A stretch of DNA of 64,000 nt from positions 1,481,001-1,545,000 of the forward strand of contig CP054185.1 of NCBI GenBank assembly GCA_015180985.1. The letters run 5' to 3'. The notes below the pieces were generated by a model. The model made no database searches. It was not told where the DNA came from and worked only from the letters and a program-made list of their open reading frames with translations. Shown here piece after piece: positions 26,701 through 34,758 of this stretch (position 1 is the stretch's first letter; each line of letters begins with the position of its first letter). The position numbers were made by a program, and so were the translations under genes. The stretch comes from Flammeovirgaceae bacterium (lineage in GTDB: Bacteria > Bacteroidota > Bacteroidia > Cytophagales > Cyclobacteriaceae).

Positions 26701-28136
26701 ATTTTGTTGATAGCATTCAGGCTCAACATGCCGTAACCAACGGGTAAAGTGTTCCATGCAATTAAAAATTGTTTAACTTTTTCTGGTTCAAGTTTCAATT
26801 TGTTTTCCGCGAATTCAGCAACATACTCCTGGTCTTCATAGCTAAATAAAACGTGCCAAATGTCTTCGATATCGTAATAGTCTTTTCCGGATTTTGATTT
26901 TTGGTCTTTTTTGATTTTTACATTCAAATAATCATCGCCAAAAATGTCTTTTAACCGAGCCGAGACAGGGCAGCCGGTTACAGTGGTTTTAGGTGAGTAA
27001 TTGAGTTGCCAATTTTTTCCTGCTTGCTTTACGAAGTCCTCTATTTCAGAAAACGGAAAATAGACTTTTGATTTTCTAAAGAATAGTTCTGAATAAATCG
27101 CGTACTTCAACTCAAGCGGCAATTTTTTCAGCTTTTCGCCTTCTTTGTATTTGATGTTATTCAAAAATGCCCACGCTCGAAAAGTTTCAAAAGCCGGGTG
27201 GCTGATAGGTGCACGGTACTTGCTGGGTTCTAATGTACATTTTCCAATTAATCCTTTTTGTGAACGTAAAGGTCGCTTGTAAAAAATGCTTCCGTCATTC
27301 TTGTTTTTGGAAGTTTCAACCAATTTGGAATAAAGAGAATCTTCAAACTTTAATCCTTGAAATTGGAAGATGAACTTGATTTCATCTTTATAATTTTCAC
27401 GAACAAGGTATTGAGCAATATCAAGTCTAATTCTTTTTCCTTCATTTTCTTTGTTTGCCAGGAAGACCCCAACAGGTACTGACAAATCATAATCAGGAAA
27501 TAATTCTTTCAGTTTGGTTGTTTTCTTTTGTTCTGATTTTTGAAGAGTGGTTACATTATCATCAATACCATCCACTTCTTCTTTTACATCATCTGCAGCT
27601 TTGCGGCTGCTTTTAAATCCTCTTCGTTGCGCAATGTGATATAGGGCTCTGCCTAATTTGAAACGGTTTATTACTTGTGTAAAGTCCAGCTTCTTTTCTG
27701 CTAATTCTTTGCGCAATTGGTATGGACTTTTGTAATCTGGTTTGCCGTCATTATCAAAATCTAATTTTATCCATGCGTCAAATGCTGTATTCCAGGTTGG
27801 ATAAACACGTCCTGCATTGTTGTTTTTACGCGCTTCTTCTTTACTGTAATGTCGCCATTTGTTTAAGTCTTCCATTGATAGTGGGCAATAACCTTCTGTT
27901 ATCAAAACTTCAAGAGTTGCCCAGAGCCGGTATTTTCGGGCTTGATATAGTCTTCTTATGGAGCGTTTTTTTGTACGCTCGGCCGCATAGGAGTATTCGC
28001 CAGTTTTTCCAACACCCACACCTTTTTTAAAAGTGATTACTCCGAATTTCTCAATTTGGTTTTCTACAGCATTCGGGTTTCTCAGTGCCCAACCGATTGA
28101 ATTTGTTCCTAAGTCAAGTCCTAAAATCTTGCTCAT
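23772..28136 (-). CDS. cas9: CRISPR-associated endonuclease Cas9 (type II-C, large form)
   Basis: A 1454-residue Cas9, at the long end for II-C and typical of Bacteroidota. RuvC-I is ILGLDLGTNSIGWA (Asp8), followed by the arginine-rich bridge helix RSIRRLYQARKYRLW. RuvC-II is VVVEVARELND (Glu727). HNH is VIDFEHTLPRSKSFDNS with His865 and a later YNRSIKRNQ. RuvC-III is HSHHAKDAAVLT (His1044, Asp1047). All catalytic residues are present, so an active dual nickase is expected. The gene is visibly AT-richer than the flanking core genes. It leads the operon cas9-[ATPase]-cas1-cas2, and the tracrRNA gene lies upstream on the other strand. Confidence 0.99.
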   Translation of the reverse strand: MSKILGLDLGTNSIGWALRNPNAVENQIEKFGVITFKKGVGVGKTGEYSYAAERTKKRSIRRLYQARKYRLWATLEVLITEGYCPLSMEDLNKWRHYSKEEARKNNNAGRVYPTWNTAFDAWIKLDFDNDGKPDYKSPYQLRKELAEKKLDFTQVINRFKLGRALYHIAQRRGFKSSRKAADDVKEEVDGIDDNVTTLQKSEQKKTTKLKELFPDYDLSVPVGVFLANKENEGKRIRLDIAQYLVRENYKDEIKFIFQFQGLKFEDSLYSKLVETSKNKNDGSIFYKRPLRSQKGLIGKCTLEPSKYRAPISHPAFETFRAWAFLNNIKYKEGEKLKKLPLELKYAIYSELFFRKSKVYFPFSEIEDFVKQAGKNWQLNYSPKTTVTGCPVSARLKDIFGDDYLNVKIKKDQKSKSGKDYYDIEDIWHVLFSYEDQEYVAEFAENKLKLEPEKVKQFLIAWNTLPVGYGMLSLNAINKINVFLQKGLIYTEAVLLANIPEILGKDLWSQNEKMLLDSISEVIDENRQQKTILNTVNNLISKHKNLEANEKFGGKNYVIDEGDLKHIQITIEETIGKSKWNSFTEENKKPIFDTVKDCYQAYFAKQGIVRDSGSKERIVTIQSNGKKYFKTESGYYQLPKLIDTLKEFLLDNFENLDEKKLSKIYHPSEINIYPPAKPDKNGVLKLGSPKTGSFKNPMAMRTLHELRKLMNYMIETNQIDSETRVVVEVARELNDANKRWAIEAWQRQREAENQEFAEAIKQLLNEDGSIKANASSNDDIDKVRLFYEQNAEQTLPEVAEAEVDEKGKKKRKKSNQKDEAIRWSGHGKNLIDKFRLWKEQGYQCIYTGRFIKLTDLFNENVIDFEHTLPRSKSFDNSLANLTVCYADYNRSIKRNQIPTQLPNYDKEYDFGANIGKCSAIKTRLVAWEEKVKRIKQQIDFWKTKSKKAVIKKWKDDAIQQRHLWQMELDYWQNKLDRFTITEITSGFKNSQKVDTQLISKYAFHYLKTYFDKVDVQKGSITAEFRKIYQLQAADEKKDRSKHSHHAKDAAVLTLIPVAAQRDAILERYYEAKEKNPKATFTEEPYKGFKREFVWSIDDTILINNITNNQELTPARRKVRKRGKEVFIEKPDGTKVNKWATGDSIRGQLHQETFYGAIKPAKKGDKGNLLKDENGEFIQEEEVKYVVRIPLQYKKDANTPGFKTLDDVRKLVVDEGLKSQIEKQIIEAGGLKEAFEKGVYLLDKNGKPHGNKIRHIRVYASVSEPMAIKKQTNLSSKEYKQSYYAANGENFAYGLYENDQKQRGYRILSLFDTAQIKKTSKILEEMFEQEIEIQKPKTKVQLKYVLTSGIKVIFFKENLAELKELGIIEKEISNRLYVIEGFEKDGRIRFRHHIDSRADNDLKKLEKTFGKAIWQGFSNVNLKTPYPKLKLSKDNLNFVVEGYDFEVKRDGTIKWK

Positions 28137-28140
28137 ATAG

Positions 28141-28170
28141 TTGCTGATTTAGTTTCTATTACTATTTTTA
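28141..28170 (+). promoter_or_regulatory. Candidate tracrRNA promoter (TTG-N19-TATTTTTA)
   Basis: TTG at 28141-28143 and TATTTTTA at 28163-28170 (7 of 8 to TAnnTTTG) are separated by 19 nt. The same spacing is found between TTG and GATCTTTG inside the CRISPR repeat. A start a few bases after the -7 box would give a short tracrRNA beginning near the GCAAATCACAA anti-repeat. A longer transcript from another promoter cannot be excluded. Confidence 0.4.
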
Positions 28171-28237
28171 CTCTTGCAAATCACAATAAGGCTATAAGCC
28201 GAAGAATTTCTCAGCCCTGCCTCGGTGGGGCTTTTTT
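28160..28237 (+). ncRNA. tracrRNA
   Basis: The plus strand just upstream of cas9 carries TTTACT-CTT-GCAAATCACAA (28167-28186), which pairs with the CRISPR repeat 5' region as an 11-bp lower stem, a bulge and a 6-bp upper stem (AGTAAA with TTTACT). It continues TAAGGCTATAAGCC, giving the nexus-type hairpin GGCT-ATA-AGCC (28190-28200). It ends in the hairpin AGCCC...GGGCT (28213-28232) with TTTTTT, a clear intrinsic terminator. The CAATAAGGC order is the hallmark of II-C tracrRNAs such as that of Neisseria. The 5' end is uncertain. Confidence 0.9.
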
Positions 28238-28345
28238 ATTTCCAACCGAATTTACAGCAATTTCCAAGACAGTTTGTGGCAGCGGCAGGGAAAAGTAACC
28301 CCTGGTGTGGGGCAAAATCCTGCAAAAAATGGATTTTTTAAGGCT

Positions 28346-28933
28346 TTAGCCCTTCAGCCGCTTATACATCTCCAAACACACCCATGCATCGGTGGCGGCA
28401 TACTGCAGTTGTTTTTGGGTAAGGGTGGGGGCCTCCCAGTTGCTGGTTTGGGCGCTCTTGCTGATGCGGAAACCCAGCAGCAGGGCGGTTAGTTTTTTTA
28501 TACTCTCCGCTTCGTAGCCGGCCTGGCGGGTAAGGTGGGTAAGTTCCAGAAAGCCTTCGGGTTTAAACCGCTTCAGGCGTTGCAAGGCGGCCAGGTCATC
28601 GCGTAACGCAAGACCAACTTTTAATTTGTCTTTATCCTGCAGGTAGTCGAGCAGTTCGGGGGTAAGCCCGGTGGCCTGAACGCGGATGAGAAAAGCCTTG
28701 TGCGGCAGGGCCAGTTGCATAAGCGCCACGTTGTACCGCTGACCTTTTACAAAGGCCGGCCGGGTTTCTGTGTCAAAGCCTGCGGCATCGTGTTCTTTAA
28801 TTTCATCGAGTGCGCGCACCAGTTTGGTGTGTTCCTGCACCACCACAATTTTTCCTTCAAAGGCTTTCAGCGGCAGGGATTGTATCTCGCTGTGCTCGAT
28901 GGTGGCTTTATGGTTGTTCTTTCTCTCCGTCAT
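28346..28933 (-). CDS. 3'-5' exonuclease domain protein (DEDDy, RNase D/WRN-like)
   Basis: A 195-residue single-domain exonuclease from ATG 28933. The DEDD motifs are visible: AAGFDTETRPAF (Exo I, Asp and Glu), KVGLALRDDLAAL (Exo II) and QLQYAATDAWVCLEMY (Exo III, Tyr and Asp). Stand-alone proteins of this kind trim RNA or DNA 3' ends; the substrate is not evident. It overlaps the end of the nhaC-like gene by 26 bp on the same strand. It lies next to the CRISPR locus, but this group is common without CRISPR and I regard the proximity as incidental. Confidence 0.85.
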   Translation of the reverse strand: MTERKNNHKATIEHSEIQSLPLKAFEGKIVVVQEHTKLVRALDEIKEHDAAGFDTETRPAFVKGQRYNVALMQLALPHKAFLIRVQATGLTPELLDYLQDKDKLKVGLALRDDLAALQRLKRFKPEGFLELTHLTRQAGYEAESIKKLTALLLGFRISKSAQTSNWEAPTLTQKQLQYAATDAWVCLEMYKRLKG

Positions 28934-30365
28934 CCGCAAGTCGTCTGATTTTAATGTTGGCGTATGCCATGAACACCGTCATAAACGGACTGATGATATT
29001 AAAGAAACAATAGGGTGCGAACGTGAAGGTGGAAATGCCCAGCACAGTAGCCTGGGTGGCTCCGCAGGTGTTCCACGGAATAAGCACGGAAGTAACCGTG
29101 CCGCTGTCTTCCAGGGTGCGGCTCAGTACTTCAGGTTTTAACCCCCTCTTCTTATAGGTATCGGCATACATGCGGCCGGGCACGGCAATGGCCATGTACT
29201 GGTCGGATGCAGTAAGATTAAAGAACACGCAAGTGGCTGCTGTTGAGGCTACCAGCGAGCCTACCGATTTGGCAAAGCGGATAATCTCATCGGCAATGCG
29301 TTTGAGCAGGCCCCCCGCCTCCATTACGCCCCCAAAAACCATGGCGCACAAAATCAGCCACACGGTGTTGAGCATGCCGGCCATGCCGCGCGCTTTCAGT
29401 AGTTCAGAAACCATGTCGTTATCGGTGGTAAGTTGTACGCCAGTGCTCATGGCGTTCATCACGGCCAGGAATGACGACTTCAAAAAGTTATCATGAATGC
29501 CCGATACCTGGTTGACAACATGGGGCTGAAAGATAACGGCACACACACCGCCCAGCAGGGCGCCAACCAGCAGGGCCGGGGTGGCAGGCACTTTGCGCAC
29601 AATCATGATGATGACCAGTGCGGGAACGACAAACAACACCGGGTTCAGGTTAAAGGCATCGTCAATGGCTTTCAATACAACCGCATCCTGGGTAGCGGAT
29701 TGGGTCTTGTCAAGCGTAAAGCCCCACACCAGAAAAATAAGTAACGTGATGATAAGGGTGGGTATGGTTGTGTACATCAGGTAGCGGATGTGTGTAAACA
29801 AATCTGTTCCGGCCATGGCCGGTGCCAGGTTGGTGGTATCGGATAAGGGCGAAATCTTATCGCCAAAATAAGCGCCTGAGATAATGGCTCCGCCAATCAC
29901 TCCCTCATGAATACCCAACGCCTGGCCGATGCCCAGCAATGCAATACCAATGGTGGCGATGGTGCCCCATGAACTGCCCGTAGCCACCGATACGATGCAG
30001 CACACTACGCAGGCGGCAAACAGAAAGATGGTGGGATTAAGAATTTTCAATCCGTAATAAATCATAGCCGGCACAATGCCGCTCAGCAGCCAGGTGCCCG
30101 AAAGCGAACCGATGATCAGCAGAATGAGGATGGCGCCCATGGCCATACTGATGCTTTTTACAATGCTGTGTTCAATTTCCTTCCAGGTGCGCCCAAGGCG
30201 CCAGGCCACCACCCCGGCCACGGCTGCACCCAGCAACAGAGCAATCTGGTTCGGGCCACCAGTTGCATTTGCTCTATATATAATAACGTTGATAGCCAGC
30301 AAAGCTGTTAAGATGGCAATGGGAATGAATGCCTGAGCCAGCGTAGGCTCTTTGTGGTGTGTCAT
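28908..30365 (-). CDS. nhaC: Na+/H+ antiporter NhaC family
   Basis: A 485-residue protein with about twelve membrane helices. ATG 30365 (MTHHKEPTLAQAFIPIAIL) is preferred over an upstream in-frame start that would add a Cys-rich leader. Family features include LIIGSLSGTWLLSGIVPAMIYYGLKIL, VATGSSWGTIATIGIALLGIG, ISGAYFGDKISPLSDTTNLAPAM and the late TSVLIPWNTCGATQATVLG. NhaC-type carriers exchange Na+ for H+, sometimes coupled to malate or lactate. It lies just downstream of the Rieske-FAD-GcvT operon and may share its transcript. Confidence 0.88.
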   Translation of the reverse strand: MTHHKEPTLAQAFIPIAILTALLAINVIIYRANATGGPNQIALLLGAAVAGVVAWRLGRTWKEIEHSIVKSISMAMGAILILLIIGSLSGTWLLSGIVPAMIYYGLKILNPTIFLFAACVVCCIVSVATGSSWGTIATIGIALLGIGQALGIHEGVIGGAIISGAYFGDKISPLSDTTNLAPAMAGTDLFTHIRYLMYTTIPTLIITLLIFLVWGFTLDKTQSATQDAVVLKAIDDAFNLNPVLFVVPALVIIMIVRKVPATPALLVGALLGGVCAVIFQPHVVNQVSGIHDNFLKSSFLAVMNAMSTGVQLTTDNDMVSELLKARGMAGMLNTVWLILCAMVFGGVMEAGGLLKRIADEIIRFAKSVGSLVASTAATCVFFNLTASDQYMAIAVPGRMYADTYKKRGLKPEVLSRTLEDSGTVTSVLIPWNTCGATQATVLGISTFTFAPYCFFNIISPFMTVFMAYANIKIRRLADDGEKEQP

Positions 30366-30423
30366 CCGGTTACAATTATTCGGGCAAGATAGGAATTCTG
30401 CCCAAAGCAAAAACCATGTGCGG

Positions 30424-31578
30424 TCAGGCTTCCGGGTCGGGATGGCCCAGGGCTTTTAGCACCTCGCGGTCGAGTTGATACAAAATGTCTTCGCGCCCTG
30501 AGTAGTAGCCGCGGGTAAACCGTTTTGATTTGGTGCCGATTTGCATCTGCTCGCACACCTGCCAGTCTTGCCGGTTGGTCAAGTCCCAGAATTCAACAGC
30601 GGAGTTGATGCCGGCCTGTGCGGATGGATCATGGATTACTTCCGGGCGGAACAGCCAGTAACAATCGTTAATGATTTTACCGGGACCAAGCGGGGTAATG
30701 TGGTGATACATTACAAAATCGGGGTGGGGGGTAAGGAGCATGTTTGGAAATACGGAATAGTAGTACACGCGTTGCAGGTCATCGCCATGCACGTTGCAAA
30801 TGGGCGGTGCGGCTGCTTCACCGGTCATGGTCATGCTGCCGCGTTTGCGGGGCAGGTCCATAAATCCGCCAATCACAGCGCCCTTGCTGGCATCGTGCCG
30901 GGCCGAATTAACCGGTGTGAGTTGGCTAAGCAGCGGATGCACCCCCGGGCAATGGTAGCACTCCTGGTAGTTTTGTAAGATCAGTTTCCAGTTGCAGCTC
31001 AGTTCGTAGCGGATGTGGCGGGCTATTTGCAACTCGGCAATCTTCCAGTCGGCAAATTTCCCGATAAGCGCTACCATCTGCACACCAAACGGTTCGGGAT
31101 TTTCGGACAGGTTAATGAAGATGAATCCTTCCCATACGTGTACATGGGCGCGGGGCAGAGCGCATTTTTCTTTTTCAAAGCCATGGCCTTCCTGCATCAG
31201 CGGGGCAGCAATCAGCTTGCCATCAAGCGCGTACGTCCAGGCGTGGTAGGGGCACAGGATGGTTTTGGATTTGAAATTTCCTTTCGGCTCAGTACACAAT
31301 TGTGTGCCGCGGTGACTGCAAACATTGAAGAGCGCTTTTATTTCATTGGATTTATCACGTACCAGGATGATGCTTTCATCGGCTACCTGGAGCAATTTAT
31401 AATCTCCGGGGTTTGGAATTTCTTCTTCGCGACAGGCAAGCAGCCAGAATTTGTAAAAGATCTTTTCAACTTCTTCCTGGTATATTTCCGGGCTGTGGTA
31501 ATATTTTCCGGGCAAGGTTCGTGCTCCATCAATAATGGGATAGTCAACTCCCCGTTTTTTGAATTGCCGCTGCTCCAT
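30424..31578 (-). CDS. Rieske non-haem iron oxygenase, alpha subunit (GbcA/choline monooxygenase-like)
   Basis: A 384-residue ring-hydroxylating-type oxygenase. The N-terminal Rieske [2Fe-2S] motif is CSHRGTQLC...CPYHAW (Cys-x-His, then Cys-x2-His). The catalytic mononuclear iron site lies in NWKLILQNYQECYHCPGVHPLL, with two His and a bridging Asp/Glu region, plus a later acidic residue. The C-terminal half resembles choline or glycine-betaine monooxygenases, which demethylate quaternary amines to give formaldehyde. It is the last gene of an operon with a GcvT-like protein and two FAD oxidoreductases, which supports an N-methyl substrate. No separate reductase gene is adjacent. Confidence 0.87.
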   Translation of the reverse strand: MEQRQFKKRGVDYPIIDGARTLPGKYYHSPEIYQEEVEKIFYKFWLLACREEEIPNPGDYKLLQVADESIILVRDKSNEIKALFNVCSHRGTQLCTEPKGNFKSKTILCPYHAWTYALDGKLIAAPLMQEGHGFEKEKCALPRAHVHVWEGFIFINLSENPEPFGVQMVALIGKFADWKIAELQIARHIRYELSCNWKLILQNYQECYHCPGVHPLLSQLTPVNSARHDASKGAVIGGFMDLPRKRGSMTMTGEAAAPPICNVHGDDLQRVYYYSVFPNMLLTPHPDFVMYHHITPLGPGKIINDCYWLFRPEVIHDPSAQAGINSAVEFWDLTNRQDWQVCEQMQIGTKSKRFTRGYYSGREDILYQLDREVLKALGHPDPEA

Positions 31579-31612
31579 GGTACCGAATTTAATAGTTTTC
31601 CTGCCTGTTCAT

Positions 31613-33157
31613 TCAACAATTTTTCAATATCGTTTGTGCTCCCAGGTAGCCCGGCATGCACGTAATGCCGCCACCGGGATGTGAGCCGCTGCCGCACAGG
31701 TAAAGTCCGCTAACCGGAGTTGCATATTGCGCACACAGCGGGAACGGCCGGGTGATAATCTGATCAACGGCTTCTTCACCATGATAGATGTGCCCGTGGG
31801 TAAGGCTGTACCGGGATTCCAAATCAGCCGGTGATAGTACCTCGCTGCCGACAACCGAATTGGCAATACCCGGGCTGTAAATCTCCAGCGCACTGAGAAC
31901 ATTATCTCTTAATTTATTTTTTGGTGCTTCACTCCAACCCTCCTGCAGGTTGTACGGAGCAAAATGAACCAATATGGAAATTACCGAATGACCGGCAGGG
32001 GCAAGCGTTGGATTGGAAACGGTTGGTACATGGATGTCGAGTACGGGTTCTGCCGAAACCTGTTTATACTTGGCTGGATCGAACGCCCGCTCCATGTCAT
32101 CGAATGAATTGCCTGTGCGGTAAAATTCCAATCCGCCAACACCGTTAAAGGTTACGGCTTTGTTTACGGCCAGGTTTACTTTGGCTGTGGTGCCCCGTGC
32201 GCGGTAATGTTTCACGGCATGCTCCAGCGCATAACTGATTTGGTTGGGTTGCAGCAATTCATAAAATGTTACCTGCGGTGTGCAGGACGAGGCAACTACC
32301 GGGGCTGCAAACGTTTCGCCATCTGATACTTTTACTCCATTTACTTTCCGGCCGGCATCCAGCACAATCTTATTAACCGGTGCATTGGTTTTGATGTCAA
32401 CGCCTGCATTTTTTGCTGCCTGTTCGAGCGCAGTGATGAGTGCCTGCGGCCCTCCGATAATGTGATCACCGGCCATACACTCCAGCATCAGCAGGTTAAG
32501 CGTAGTGTACGATGACCACGGCCCGGTAAAGGAGCCATATAGTGCCGGTGCAGCAATGCCTGCTTTTATGAAATCGGTTTCGAATTTTTCGTTCAGAAAA
32601 TCGGCCACACTCATCGGGGCTACCTTCAGAAACTCCATCATGGTTTTTTTACCCAGCCGCTTCAGTGCCAACCCTTTTTTGAGCAACCCCCATAGTTGTT
32701 TGGTGCCGAGTGCCGAAAGGTCGGGCGGGTGTTCATCGAGCAGGTTTTTCATAAACGGCCGGATGGCTGAAATAAAGGCCGCATAATCCCGGTAACCGGC
32801 AGCATCTTTCGCAGAAAATTTTGAAATAGCCGATGCCGTTGCTTCAACATCGTGACTGAGCGTCAGGCAGTCGCCCCGTTTGCTTAGCAGGCCCACCGTT
32901 GGCTTGCCTTGTTTGATTTTTAGTCCAAACTTTTCAAGATTAAATTCTTTGATAACCCGGTTGCGAACACCGCTGGTATCGTGCAATAAACCGGTTGTTG
33001 AATAGCCCGGATGAAATTCTTCACCGGCCGCGATGCCACCAAGCAGGGGGCGTTTTTCAAGCACCAGTACTTTTTTGTTTTTTTTCGCCAGCGATATGGC
33101 TGCGGTCAGTCCGTTGTGCCCACCGCCAATAACAATAATATCGTATGCGTTGCTCAT
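31613..33157 (-). CDS. Phytoene-desaturase-like FAD/NAD(P)-dependent oxidoreductase (COG1233), copy 1
   Basis: A 514-residue flavoprotein from ATG 33157. The dinucleotide-binding motif is IIVIGGGHNGLTAAISLAKK followed by VLVLEKRPLLGG. The C-terminal GSGSHPGGGITCMPGYLGA is the FAD-contacting end motif seen in phytoene desaturase and PYROXD2-like proteins. It is a diverged relative of the next gene. No carotenoid synthesis genes are nearby, so a role in amine or methyl-group oxidation with the neighbouring Rieske and GcvT proteins is more plausible. Only 34 bp separate it from the Rieske gene. Confidence 0.85.
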   Translation of the reverse strand: MSNAYDIIVIGGGHNGLTAAISLAKKNKKVLVLEKRPLLGGIAAGEEFHPGYSTTGLLHDTSGVRNRVIKEFNLEKFGLKIKQGKPTVGLLSKRGDCLTLSHDVEATASAISKFSAKDAAGYRDYAAFISAIRPFMKNLLDEHPPDLSALGTKQLWGLLKKGLALKRLGKKTMMEFLKVAPMSVADFLNEKFETDFIKAGIAAPALYGSFTGPWSSYTTLNLLMLECMAGDHIIGGPQALITALEQAAKNAGVDIKTNAPVNKIVLDAGRKVNGVKVSDGETFAAPVVASSCTPQVTFYELLQPNQISYALEHAVKHYRARGTTAKVNLAVNKAVTFNGVGGLEFYRTGNSFDDMERAFDPAKYKQVSAEPVLDIHVPTVSNPTLAPAGHSVISILVHFAPYNLQEGWSEAPKNKLRDNVLSALEIYSPGIANSVVGSEVLSPADLESRYSLTHGHIYHGEEAVDQIITRPFPLCAQYATPVSGLYLCGSGSHPGGGITCMPGYLGAQTILKNC

Positions 33158-33168
33158 TTTTTTCGGTG

Positions 33169-34758
33169 TTAGATGGCCCGTGATGTTAACATGGTTTTGG
33201 CGCACAGTTCACCACTGGCGCCCATTATGCCTCCGCCCGGGTGTGTGCCCGATCCGCACATCCATAATTTGGGTATGGATGTTTTGTAGCCGGAGTAGTT
33301 GGCCACCGGCCGTTGAAAGAGCAGTTGCTCCAAACTCAGTTCGCCCTGGAAGATATTTCCTTCGGTAAGCCCCATGGTTTGTTCAAGATCCCACGGGGTG
33401 AGCACCTGCCGGAATAAAATTTTATCCTTCAAACCCGGAATGTATTCGGCCAGCGTATCCACCACCGTATCGCCAAAGGCTTCGCGATACCTGGGCCAGT
33501 TTTCGGCACCTTCTTTAATGTGGTACGGTGCATACTGAACAAAGCACGACAGGATGTGCTTGCCCGGAGGCGCCAGGCTTGGATCAGTTAATGTTGGAAT
33601 AACCGCGTTGATGTATGGCCGTGTACTGAACTCGCCATACTTGGCCTGATCATAGGCTTTTTCCAGGTAATCAATGCCGGGTGCAATAGCAATGTCACCC
33701 CGGATGTGGTCGCCATCGCCCGGGCGGCAACTGAATTCGGGCACGCTGTCGAGGGCCAGGTTTACTTTGCCGGAACTGCCGCGCAGTTTGAACCGCTTAA
33801 TGTCTTTCAGTACATCCGGATCAAGGTGGTTTTCGCCTACCATCTTCAGGTACGTGCGGTTGGGGTCCAGGTTGGAGATGACGGTTTTGGCATACAGTTC
33901 ATCTCCGTTTTCCAGTACAACGCCTGTGGCCACACCGTTTTTGATGATGACTTGTTTAACGGGTGCTTCGGTTCTGATTTCAGCGCCATAACTCATGGCT
34001 GCACGCGCACACGCCATGCTTACGCCACCCGTGCCGCCTTTGGAAAATCCCCACGAGCGGAAAACTCCGTCAAGCTGGCCCATGTAGTGGTGTAACAGTA
34101 CGTAAGCGGTGCCCGGTGAACGGATGCCCTGGAACGTGCCGATGATACCGCTTACCGACATGGGCGCTTTGAGCACATCGGACTCAAACCACAGGTCGAG
34201 GAAGTCTAGCGCGCTCATCGTCACCAGTTTGATGTTCAGGTGCAGCAGGTCGGGGCCAAGGTCTCTGAACGCTTTTCCTAACCGGAGCAGGTTGGCAATT
34301 TCTTTTGGATTTATTGAGTTTATGTTTGGTGCGGGGTGATCGATTACGGCCTTGGCCAGTTTGCCCATGTGCGTCATTACGCGGCTGAACTCCGGATATA
34401 CTTCCGAATCTTTTTTGCTGAAGCGCGCAATTTCCCTGCGCGATCGCTGCGAATCGGCCCAGCGTGCCAGCGAGTCGCCATCGGGCAACGGCAGGAAGGA
34501 GCAGTCCATCGGAATTACTTCGTAGCCGTGTTTGGCCAGTTCCAGTTCGCGGATGATGTGCGGGCGGAATAAGCTCACCACATACGAGGCGACAGAGAAG
34601 GTAAATCCCGGATACAATTCTTCCGATACGGCTGCGCCTCCGAGTACATGGCGTTTTTCCAGCACCAGCACTTGTCTCCCGGCTTTGGCCAGGTAGGCGG
34701 CACAGATGAGGCCGTTGTGGCCGCCACCAATGATGATGGCATCGTATTTTTTACTCAT
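33169..34758 (-). CDS. Phytoene-desaturase-like FAD/NAD(P)-dependent oxidoreductase (COG1233), copy 2
   Basis: A 529-residue flavoprotein with IIIGGGHNGLICAAYLAKAG and VLVLEKRHVLGGAA at the N-terminus and MCGSGTHPGGGIMGASGELCA at the C-terminus. It is similar in layout to copy 1 but clearly diverged, which suggests an old duplication and possibly a heterodimer. The N-terminal ATG overlaps the stop of the upstream GcvT-like gene by 4 bp, and copy 1 follows 11 bp after its stop, so all three are translated from one operon. Confidence 0.86.
   Translation of the reverse strand: MSKKYDAIIIGGGHNGLICAAYLAKAGRQVLVLEKRHVLGGAAVSEELYPGFTFSVASYVVSLFRPHIIRELELAKHGYEVIPMDCSFLPLPDGDSLARWADSQRSRREIARFSKKDSEVYPEFSRVMTHMGKLAKAVIDHPAPNINSINPKEIANLLRLGKAFRDLGPDLLHLNIKLVTMSALDFLDLWFESDVLKAPMSVSGIIGTFQGIRSPGTAYVLLHHYMGQLDGVFRSWGFSKGGTGGVSMACARAAMSYGAEIRTEAPVKQVIIKNGVATGVVLENGDELYAKTVISNLDPNRTYLKMVGENHLDPDVLKDIKRFKLRGSSGKVNLALDSVPEFSCRPGDGDHIRGDIAIAPGIDYLEKAYDQAKYGEFSTRPYINAVIPTLTDPSLAPPGKHILSCFVQYAPYHIKEGAENWPRYREAFGDTVVDTLAEYIPGLKDKILFRQVLTPWDLEQTMGLTEGNIFQGELSLEQLLFQRPVANYSGYKTSIPKLWMCGSGTHPGGGIMGASGELCAKTMLTSRAI

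Noticed and set aside
28346-28933. 3'-5' exonuclease next to cas9 as a new CRISPR component
   Set aside because: It overlaps the nhaC-like gene in an unrelated transcription unit and the family is common away from CRISPR loci; proximity alone is not evidence.
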